DNA of 32,539 bases. Origin: Bacteroides pyogenes DSM 20611 = JCM 6294. Its GTDB lineage: Bacteria > Bacteroidota > Bacteroidia > Bacteroidales > Bacteroidaceae. A program made the translations under genes and the position numbers. A model generated the notes under the pieces. That model had not been told where the DNA came from. It made no database searches and saw only the letters and a list, made by a program, of their open reading frames with translations. This document shows positions 25,863 through 32,539 of this stretch, one piece after another. Where the stretch lies: contig NZ_ATZH01000042.1 in the NCBI RefSeq assembly GCF_000428105.1, forward strand, positions 1 through 32,539, written 5' to 3'. Numbering within the stretch: the stretch's first letter is position 1; each line of letters opens with the position of its first letter.

Positions 25863-26163
25863 TAAAAATACAAAAAAACATCGTTGGCCTCATTATCCGT
25901 CAAAGCTAATATCTGCCGTATTAATTTCTATCAAAAAGCGGAAACGGGCACCTCTGCCCTCTGTGACATGTGGAAAGTACATGAACCGTACCTTCGTCAT
26001 ATCAGCAGAAAAGGCAATAAGTCACGACTTCGAGGAGAACAGATAAAATTGACGAGAAAAACTGCAAGAGCCAATACTAACAGATATATCGACCCTTGCA
26101 GACAAGCCCAATGGCAATGATCTGTTTCTCTCTATTTCATATTAAAGACTCCAATGGAGCACA
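25863..26163. other. Intergenic region between GH92 and SusD with a candidate promoter
   Basis: No gene is convincing in this 301-bp stretch; the short plus-strand open frames lack any recognisable content. On the minus strand TAGCTTTG at 25901-25908 matches TAnnTTTG, with a TTTG 23 bases upstream (25932-25935). That spacing is a little longer than usual. It would start transcription about 45 bases before the GH92 ATG, so the enzyme genes may be transcribed apart from susCD. Confidence 0.4.
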
Positions 26164-27804
26164 TCAATTATAACCTTCATTTTGTTTTAACCTGCCGTTC
26201 GAGTTTACCACCTGTTGGGAAGGATAAGGAAACACAATCATGTAATCTTTATAGGCTACCTTGTCTTTGTAATCCTTATAATCCTCCACCTTGTATGAGG
26301 AGGTGGGGTCCTGACGATTCTCGTAATGACGAGCTTTCGGGTGGGCATTCAGTTCGGCCGCCGCCAAGGCTTTGATTTCCGCATTGCCGGAACGATGCCA
26401 ACGCTTCAAGTCGAACAAATGATCAGTAAACTCAAAAGCCAGTTCACAACGGCGTTCATGATACAAATCGGCCATGGTAGCCTCGCCTGCCAGCAAGATA
26501 AGCTTGGAACGCTTGCGAATGCGATTCAAATCGGTAGTTGCCTTACCTGCTTGTCCGGTCATCAAATAAGCCTCGGCACGGAACAACAGCATTTCCGCAA
26601 AACGAATGATGGGGAAATTAATGCGGGCGGTGGGCCAGTCTCCGTTGGTGTTGATATATCCCTGTTCGGCGGCATCTGCATGTTTGAAAGGATCCATGTA
26701 CTTATTGATCATAAATCCCGACTCGATATCCGAAGTCGACCAGAACACGCGAGTTTCCCCTAACAACTGAAACTCTTGTCCGTACTCCAGAATGGTGCGC
26801 ACTAATCGGTCGTTTCCCTCACCATCCTTCAGCATCTCGGCATAGATATCATAAGAAGGCTTGTTCTGTCCCCATCCGTTGTATTTTCCCCAAGCCTTAT
26901 TTTCAAGAATCACACCCGGGAATTCAGAACCTCCGCCGGTGGATCCGCCATTCCCGGGAATGGTCCACAGATATTCCTTGTTCCAAAAGTCGGCAAAATC
27001 AGAAGAGAATACTTGTGCAAATGTGTCAGCCAAATCACGACTATAGGTACTTTCAAGCTCGTTTACCTGGGCAATTACATTGTTCCACTGCGTGGCATCC
27101 CATGTAGCCCAGTAGGCATACACTTTTGCCTTGAAGGCCACCGCGGCAGCATCGTGGGCGCGTCCTTTGTCATCGACACCGTATTCTTCGAATCTCGGGA
27201 GATTCTCCATGGCCTTATCCATGTCTTCGATAATGTATTTATAGTTGTCGATAACGGATTTTTGCTGTGGCGGAATGGAATAATATTCGCTTTGAGTATT
27301 ATAATCTTCGTAGCGAATGAACGGTACGCCCTGCTTGTCCGTTCCGTAACGATAGGCTATCAAAAAGTGTGCCCAACCGCGGGTAAAATAGGCTTCGCCC
27401 AGACTGCGCTTCTCAATGGCGCTCAAGCCGGTGCCGGCCGATTTGTCCAGCAACTGCTTGATGACATAATTGGAACGTGCCATCACTATATATAATCTTT
27501 CAAAAACCGTTTTCAACGGTGACTCGTCTCCCGTATATTTCAGCGTGGCAAGAGAGGGATACCCGCGCGTCTTTCCCCAAACCACATCACATGCCGCTCC
27601 TTGCTCCCAGAACAGCTCACGGCCGTACACCGCCTCTTGATGAAACCTCTCGTACAAAGCGTCGATTGCATCGATAGATTGCTGGTCGCTGGTAAAATAA
27701 GTATTGACGGTAGCGTCTCCCTCGGGTTGCACATCCAGAAAATTGCTGCATGAGCCCAACAGTAATGCCAAGGGTATCATTATGTAAAAAATATATTTTT
27801 TCAT
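26164..27804 (-). CDS. SusD-family glycan-binding lipoprotein
   Basis: The ATG at 27804 is chosen because it starts a lipoprotein signal (MKKYIFYIMIPLALLLGSCS); the frame is open 31 codons further upstream without meaning. The 546-residue protein has the SusD N-terminal TPR region (FLDVQPEGDATVNTYFTSDQ, YFTRGWAHFLIAYRYG) and the C-terminal RagB/SusD motif (FPIIRFAEMLLFRAEAYLM, YHERRCELAFEFTDHLFDLK), ending in the normal KQNEGYN. It forms the lid of the SusC transporter at the outer membrane and binds the glycan. The gene follows susC by 20 bases. The ligand is probably an alpha-mannoside by context. Confidence 0.94.
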   Translation of the reverse strand: MKKYIFYIMIPLALLLGSCSNFLDVQPEGDATVNTYFTSDQQSIDAIDALYERFHQEAVYGRELFWEQGAACDVVWGKTRGYPSLATLKYTGDESPLKTVFERLYIVMARSNYVIKQLLDKSAGTGLSAIEKRSLGEAYFTRGWAHFLIAYRYGTDKQGVPFIRYEDYNTQSEYYSIPPQQKSVIDNYKYIIEDMDKAMENLPRFEEYGVDDKGRAHDAAAVAFKAKVYAYWATWDATQWNNVIAQVNELESTYSRDLADTFAQVFSSDFADFWNKEYLWTIPGNGGSTGGGSEFPGVILENKAWGKYNGWGQNKPSYDIYAEMLKDGEGNDRLVRTILEYGQEFQLLGETRVFWSTSDIESGFMINKYMDPFKHADAAEQGYINTNGDWPTARINFPIIRFAEMLLFRAEAYLMTGQAGKATTDLNRIRKRSKLILLAGEATMADLYHERRCELAFEFTDHLFDLKRWHRSGNAEIKALAAAELNAHPKARHYENRQDPTSSYKVEDYKDYKDKVAYKDYMIVFPYPSQQVVNSNGRLKQNEGYN

Positions 27805-27824
27805 ATTTATTTCGCTTTTGATGA

Positions 27825-30800
27825 TTAGTAAATCAATTTCACACCTACGGAGAATACCCTTGATACAGGATATTTCATAGCATCCCAGCCACCGCACTCA
27901 GGATCCATACCTGAATAGCCGGTCAGAGTGATAAGATTCTCTCCGCTGAGGTAGACGGACATACGGCTATTGCGGTCATTGAGATGAGCGCATTTGCGAA
28001 GCACATCCGTCAAGTCATAAGAGAGGGTTACGTTCTTCAAACGAAGATAAGAGGCGTTTTCCAAATACCAATCTGAAGCAGTGCTAAAGTTTCCATTCGG
28101 ATCGTTCTTTGATAAACGAGGAATGTCGGAACCGGTATTCGAAGGACTCCACGCATTCAATATTTCGGCAGAGCGATTAAAGTTGCCTTCTACATCGCCC
28201 AATAGCATGTATTTGCCTATATATGCAGCCTGCGCACCGCCCACACCTTGGAGCATGGCACTGAAAGACAGCTTTCGGTAGTTGAAGCCCAACGTCAGAG
28301 CGAATGTCGTTTCAGGAGTGGCATTGCCCATATATTGGCGGTCGGCATCCGTAATCTTGCCGTCGCCATTGACATCTACAAATTTCAAATCACCTGCCAC
28401 GGCATTGGGCTGAATGCGTTCTCCTTCTTTATTCACATAAGCTGCTGCTTCCGCATCGCTTTGGAAAATACCATCTGTCTTAATCAGATAGTAAGAGTTC
28501 AGAGGTTCGCCTTCAGCCGTCTGATAGATATAAGAACCGCCACGGAAATGTTTGCTATTGGTCCATACGCCCGAAGTTCCGTCGGAATTCTTTACACCAA
28601 TGTCAGTTACTTTATTATTCAGATAAGCAAAGTTGCCCGATACGAAATAAGAGAAGTTTCTGCCGACTTTGTCTCTCCAAGTAAATTGTGCTTCGAAGCC
28701 ACGATTACGCACTTCACCTTGATTGACATACAAAGGTTCCAATCCAATAGTGTTAGGCCACTCCATCTCACGGGTTTGAATCAAATTGTAAGTGCGCTTA
28801 TCGAAATAATCCAACGACAAGGACAAACGGTCTTTAAACATTTCCAAATCCAACCCCAAGTCATATTGCTCGGAAGTCTCCCATGTCAGGTTGGAATTCA
28901 AGGCTCTGCTGTTGTATACAAAGTTACCCCAAGTCTTGCCCGATTCCACACCGTATTGCGCTTGTTCTGACCAAGAATTTTTGGCAAGCAAAGGCGATTT
29001 GTAATTGAAAGGTATGGAGCTTAAATTGCCTATGCGTCCCCAAGAAGCACGCAATTTCAGCAGGCTGATAAAGTCGCTCTTCTTAAAGAATCGCTCGTTA
29101 GAAATTTTCCATCCCAACGTCAAAGCGGGGAAATCACCGTGATTACTCTCTTTGGGCAAGCGCCCGGCATAGTCGCGACGCCAAGAGGCAGTGGCGAAAT
29201 AGCGGTCATTATACGAATAGGCCAAACGGGCTATCAAGGACACATTGGCATCGGGGCCGTATAAATAATCCTCGGCTTGGGTAGTTCCGGCATAAGCCAA
29301 GTATTGCAAGTTTGCAGCCTCTTCGGCAAAGTCGTGTCCTGTGACTTCCAAACCGCGACGATTGTAGCGGTCAGCAGTGGTAGAGAATAAAGCTCCCACG
29401 GTATGCTCGCCGAATGTTCTATCGTAGGTCAGCGTGTTTTCCGTTTTCCAAGCATCGGCACGGTAGGTACTTTCATTCAACGAGTTAGACAAAGTCGGTT
29501 TACCCACTTCATCACGAATAGGATTGAAGTTCTTATACAGGTTACTACTTAGATTGTATGCGAAGCGGCTGGTGAATTTCAAACCTTGAATCACATTTGC
29601 AATCTCCAATGCAGTTGTGCTCCAGATATCGCTAGTTTTGTTGTACCTGTTTTCAGCTTCCAGCAAACGGACCGGGTTCACAGCATCTCCATGAATATCG
29701 GCGAAGTTCGAACCGTATTTGGTGATATAGGCGGGGTCTTCGGTGGTAGTTCCACCGTAACTTCCATCAAGCGCATTATATACAGAGGCGCTGGCCGGCA
29801 TATAGATAGCGGAGATGATGGGGCCAGTGTAACCGTCGTTATCCGTATTCTTGGATCGAGACTCCATATTCTTCCAAACAAAGTCTTCGCTGATGGTGAT
29901 CCACTTGTTCAGCTTCATTTTGCCATTATAGCGCAAAGACATGTTTTTGTTAAAGGTGTTTATCAGTACACCTTCATCATTGTCATAAGCAAAAGAGATG
30001 CGGCTGTTATAGTTGTCCGTACCTACATTCAAAGCCACGTTATGGCGTTGGTAGAAAGCCGTACGGAAGATGGCGTCCATCCAGTCTGTGCGAGTGGTTC
30101 CCACCCATGGATTTTTAGTTACATCCCAACCGGTGGGCAAAGTAAGCCCAGCATTGGCATGAGATTGCTTGCGCATCTCAATTTGCTGCTCGGCATTCAA
30201 AGGTTTAATCAAGTTAGTGGCTTGACGAATGCCGAAAGTGCCGTCATAAGATAAGGTAGGAGCTCCTTCCTTAGCCTTCTTGGTAGTAATCAGTACAACA
30301 CCTCCTGCACCCGACTGTGCGCCGTAGATGGCTGCCGAAGCTGCATCTTTCAGCACAACGATGCTTTCAATATCATTCATGGAAGCGATGGGAGCACCTG
30401 GAACGCCGTCTACCACCCACAGAACATCGTCTTTAGCCGAGCCTTGTCCACGAATCACAATGCTCGGAGAGGAGGTGGGATCACCACCGTCCGCCTGAAT
30501 GGTAACACCCGGCAACTGCCCTTGCAACATACTTTCAGTGGAGGTCACGGGACGCACAGTCAGTTCATCGGCATTGCTCACCACCCCCACTGCAGCCGAA
30601 AGGTCTTGCTTACGGGCACTGGCACCGTAGCCCAATACCACCACTTCTTCCAACAGTTCGGCGTCTTCTTTCAAAATCACCGTCAGCGGTTTTCCCGTAA
30701 CCACAACTTCCTGATTCGTGAAACCCACAAAACTAATGATCAATACGGCATTCTTGGCAGCCGGCAATTCAAACTTTCCGTCAATATCCGTAACAACCCC

Positions 30801-30968
30801 CACAGTCGTTCCTTTCACTAAGACATTGGCTCCGATGATGGGATCACCAGTTTGGTCTTTCACCATTCCCTTTACTGAAATTTGCTGCGCAAAAACAGTG
30901 ACCGACAATAACAGTCCCAAAAGTAAGGGAGGAATCATTCGATAGATTCTAAGATTTGTTCGTTTCAT
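27825..30968 (-). CDS. SusC-family TonB-dependent glycan transporter
   Basis: From the ATG at 30968 the protein has 1047 residues. It has a signal peptide (cut near VFA-Q), a carboxypeptidase-like Ig domain (VKGMVKDQTGDPIIGANVLV), the TonB-box region EEVVVLGYG, a plug domain (VTSTESMLQGQLPGVTI through VLKDAASAAIYGAQSGAGGV) and a 22-strand barrel ending VFSVGVKLIY. Length and motifs are normal for SusC. It imports the oligosaccharide bound by SusD. It is the first gene of the susCD pair and lies 133 bases after the ROK kinase gene. No convincing consensus promoter is found in that gap, which would suit control by the XylR-type regulator. Confidence 0.95.
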   Translation of the reverse strand: MKRTNLRIYRMIPPLLLGLLLSVTVFAQQISVKGMVKDQTGDPIIGANVLVKGTTVGVVTDIDGKFELPAAKNAVLIISFVGFTNQEVVVTGKPLTVILKEDAELLEEVVVLGYGASARKQDLSAAVGVVSNADELTVRPVTSTESMLQGQLPGVTIQADGGDPTSSPSIVIRGQGSAKDDVLWVVDGVPGAPIASMNDIESIVVLKDAASAAIYGAQSGAGGVVLITTKKAKEGAPTLSYDGTFGIRQATNLIKPLNAEQQIEMRKQSHANAGLTLPTGWDVTKNPWVGTTRTDWMDAIFRTAFYQRHNVALNVGTDNYNSRISFAYDNDEGVLINTFNKNMSLRYNGKMKLNKWITISEDFVWKNMESRSKNTDNDGYTGPIISAIYMPASASVYNALDGSYGGTTTEDPAYITKYGSNFADIHGDAVNPVRLLEAENRYNKTSDIWSTTALEIANVIQGLKFTSRFAYNLSSNLYKNFNPIRDEVGKPTLSNSLNESTYRADAWKTENTLTYDRTFGEHTVGALFSTTADRYNRRGLEVTGHDFAEEAANLQYLAYAGTTQAEDYLYGPDANVSLIARLAYSYNDRYFATASWRRDYAGRLPKESNHGDFPALTLGWKISNERFFKKSDFISLLKLRASWGRIGNLSSIPFNYKSPLLAKNSWSEQAQYGVESGKTWGNFVYNSRALNSNLTWETSEQYDLGLDLEMFKDRLSLSLDYFDKRTYNLIQTREMEWPNTIGLEPLYVNQGEVRNRGFEAQFTWRDKVGRNFSYFVSGNFAYLNNKVTDIGVKNSDGTSGVWTNSKHFRGGSYIYQTAEGEPLNSYYLIKTDGIFQSDAEAAAYVNKEGERIQPNAVAGDLKFVDVNGDGKITDADRQYMGNATPETTFALTLGFNYRKLSFSAMLQGVGGAQAAYIGKYMLLGDVEGNFNRSAEILNAWSPSNTGSDIPRLSKNDPNGNFSTASDWYLENASYLRLKNVTLSYDLTDVLRKCAHLNDRNSRMSVYLSGENLITLTGYSGMDPECGGWDAMKYPVSRVFSVGVKLIY

Positions 30969-31101
30969 GCATTTAAATTTTAAGTTTATGATACTATGCA
31001 ATTACATAATAGCAAAAATGGAGCAAAGCTCGTCAAACTATATTACAACTGCATTACAAAGGTTTATCATTTAGTTTACTTATCGAAAAATTTTTACCGA
31101 A

Positions 31102-31929
31102 TCAGGTGTTCGGTAGAACGGAAGCTCCCAGCAAGCTCGCATCTTCCTCTTGCGAAGTCACTATCTCCACAGCCTCTGCTATCACTTTATAAGGAAAATC
31201 CCGCATGCCTTCTTTCATTGCGCTCTCAAACAGCGGAAAAGACGACGCAATGCCTCCTCCCAATACAATTGCCTGAGGCGCATAGGCATAGAGAATCACT
31301 TTCATCAGATTGCCCAAATGAAGGCCGAATTCGTACCAGAGCTGCAACGAGCTGGTATCACCCTGATTTGCCTTTTCGGCCACCTCCATGCTCGTCGTGT
31401 TATGCCGTTTGAAAAAGAAACTACTGCAATAATGCTCAAAGTCGGCATCCAAATAGGGGAATGAGCCTATTTCGCCAGCTCCCATATATCGGCCGCCATA
31501 CAAGCGATGATTGACAATGACCCCGGCACCGATGCCCGTGCCAATGGTAATACCCACCATGTCAGAATAAGGCCTGCCTTTACCGAACCGACTTTCGCCC
31601 AAGGCAAAACAGTTTGAGTCGTTATTGACGGCAACCGATACGCCAAACTCTTTCTGCAAAACGTCTTTCAAATGCACTTTTCTCCAAGAAGGAATATTCG
31701 CCACATTATATACAATTCCGTTTTCAGGATGAACAATGGAGGGAACTCCTATGCCAATGCCGTCTACTTGCTCATTCATCATGTCCCCAATAAGCCGGAC
31801 CAATTGTCCAAGCACCACCGAGGCTTCTGCTTGCGCAAGACAAGGCACCGATATTTTTTTCAGACACCGTCCGTTTTCCACCCAGGCGATTCTTATATTC
31901 GTTCCTCCCAAATCAATTGTTAATCTCAT
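31102..31929 (-). CDS. ROK-family sugar kinase, zinc-less form
   Basis: The 275-residue cytoplasmic protein has the ATP-binding start MRLTIDLGGTNIRIAWVENG, the conserved VNNDSNCFALGE with the catalytic Asp, GITIGTGIGAGVIVNH, and a C-terminal VLGGGIA motif. It is therefore a ROK kinase and lacks the DNA-binding domain of NagC/XylR-type ROK repressors. The usual GEIGH and CxCGxxGC zinc site is replaced by GEIGSFPYLDADFEHYCSSFF, so the metal-binding cysteines are missing, as in some Bacteroidota members. It probably phosphorylates a monosaccharide released by the locus, perhaps mannose or glucose. The substrate is not determined. It is the first minus-strand gene of the PUL and seems to have its own promoter. 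Confidence 0.85.
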   Translation of the reverse strand: MRLTIDLGGTNIRIAWVENGRCLKKISVPCLAQAEASVVLGQLVRLIGDMMNEQVDGIGIGVPSIVHPENGIVYNVANIPSWRKVHLKDVLQKEFGVSVAVNNDSNCFALGESRFGKGRPYSDMVGITIGTGIGAGVIVNHRLYGGRYMGAGEIGSFPYLDADFEHYCSSFFFKRHNTTSMEVAEKANQGDTSSLQLWYEFGLHLGNLMKVILYAYAPQAIVLGGGIASSFPLFESAMKEGMRDFPYKVIAEAVEIVTSQEEDASLLGASVLPNT

Positions 31930-32271
31930 GGTATCTCATTTTAAAGGTTTCGGTAAATGCAAAATTAAAAACATCCGCCTCCTTTTATATTACCAATTGC
32001 GCATATAAATCCTCATTTTGCGCAAAATTAGACAGTAAACCGGCTTTGAATCTGCATTATTTTACAGACAAGCGATGCAAAGTTTATAAAATGAGGTCAA
32101 TGACACCGACGGTCGAGGTATTGAAACAGGCCAACAAAGGCTCAGTAATTTTTTATGGAGATAAATTTTTCATATATATATTACCCGCTATCAGAATTAA
32201 AAAGTAAGAAGAGCTATGTTAAAAAATATCCATATATCGGTATTTAGTAAATTAACGTGAGTTCGACGAAT
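31930..32271. other. Intergenic region upstream of ROK kinase with candidate promoters
   Basis: No gene is seen in these 342 bases. On the minus strand TAATTTTG occurs at 31961-31968 and again at 32023-32030; both match TAnnTTTG. The first is 31 bases upstream of the kinase start. No clear TTTG -33 box accompanies either. The right end (about 32255-32271, gagttcgacgaa) probably belongs to the terminal repeat of the IS982-type element. Confidence 0.35.
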
Positions 32272-32539
32272 TTAGAATAGTGCAAGTTGTGTATCCAGTG
32301 TCCTCTGTACATTGATGCACGGCTTCTTTGGGAACAAGCAATATGCAGCAATAGCACCGAGCAGATTGACGATGAAATTATCAAAGCATCTGTGTCTGGA
32401 ATGCTCTATCTGTGCAATATTCTTCAGCTCATCATTCACGGTTTCTATAATAGCCCTCTTTCTGAGCAAGAGCTTATCGGAGACGCTCATCAAAGCCCCT
32501 TTCATATTGCTCTTCAACTTAGTAATAAGCTGTATTCCA
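32272..32539 (-). CDS. IS982-family transposase, C-terminal part (cut by window edge)
   Basis: The minus strand is open from the right edge to the stop at 32272. It reads GIQLITKLKSNMKGALMS, LLLRKRAIIETVNDELKN and IAQIEHSRHRCFDNFIVNLL. These are the C-terminal motifs of IS982-type DDE transposases, with the last catalytic Glu in AIIETV. The usual SRHRS is SRHRC here. A TTG within the frame is not a start; the true start lies outside. No frameshift is seen, so the copy may be intact. A candidate element end (acgtgagttcgacgaa) lies just downstream at about 32255-32270. Confidence 0.85.
   Translation of the reverse strand, partial: GIQLITKLKSNMKGALMSVSDKLLLRKRAIIETVNDELKNIAQIEHSRHRCFDNFIVNLLGAIAAYCLFPKKPCINVQRTLDTQLALF

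Noticed and set aside
25884..26120. Small plus-strand frame in the GH92-SusD gap
   Set aside because: No signal, domain or plausible start context; the segment is better explained as an intergenic region with a minus-strand promoter.
28248..30254. Plus-strand frames of more than 200 codons opposite SusC
   Set aside because: They are antisense to a full-length SusC with normal domain order and have low-information translations.
1..32539. CRISPR arrays, tRNA or rRNA genes, and riboswitches
   Set aside because: No regularly spaced repeats, tRNA-like cloverleaf or rRNA sequence was seen on either strand by eye. A covariance-model scan could still find small RNAs in the gaps.

Overview
The window looks like a piece of a gut Bacteroides (order Bacteroidales) chromosome. 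Evidence: a SusC/SusD pair, an OMP_b-brl-type outer-membrane receptor, a hybrid XylR-type regulator, Bacteroidota-type promoters (TAnnTTTG at -7, TTTG at -33), few Shine-Dalgarno sequences, and remnants of IS5, IS256 and IS982 family elements. Two compositions are visible: an AT-rich accessory block (about 0.7-14.3 kb) and a clearly more GC-balanced carbohydrate block (about 14.8-31.9 kb).

Bases 1-716 are insertion-sequence debris: the N-terminal end of an IS5-family transposase running off the left edge, a frameshifted AraC-type HTH fragment in which the IS5 end sits, and a C-terminal fragment of an IS256-family transposase.

Bases 757-10812 form a compact island that appears to encode a ribosomally made, modified peptide (RiPP) and its export, with a candidate sensing arm. 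A two-component system (OmpR-type regulator and histidine kinase) is transcribed divergently from a TonB-receptor-like outer-membrane barrel. It is followed by a 47-residue precursor with a double-glycine leader and an 18-residue core (not marked by simple ORF calling), a hairpin attenuator, a RiPP-maturation-like radical SAM enzyme, a small secreted barrel-like protein, a C39 peptidase-containing ABC exporter and an unusually short HlyD-like adaptor. The island is bracketed by a 67-bp direct repeat, each copy inside a broken IS256-type transposase in the same orientation.

Bases 11116-14269 hold an overlapping minus-strand pair, a lipoprotein and a larger secreted helical-repeat-like protein, both of unknown function.

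Bases 14792-31929 form a polysaccharide utilisation locus for an alpha-mannoside that probably carries phosphate. A LacI/AraC hybrid (XylR-type) regulator faces a minus-strand series: ROK kinase, SusC, SusD, GH92 alpha-mannosidase with PA14, endonuclease/exonuclease/phosphatase-fold lipoprotein, alkaline phosphatase, GH63-like glycosidase, GH125 alpha-1,6-mannosidase, a decayed small ORF, and a metallophosphoesterase with PA14. SusC/D would import the glycan, GH92/GH125/GH63-like enzymes trim it, three unrelated phosphohydrolases would remove phosphate, and the ROK protein could phosphorylate the released sugar. No endo-acting glycosidase and no SusE/F-like binding protein is visible. Bases 32272-32539 are the C-terminal end of an IS982-family transposase running off the right edge.

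The most likely undescribed system is the peptide island. Its product, its target and the role of its two-component system cannot be read from sequence alone.
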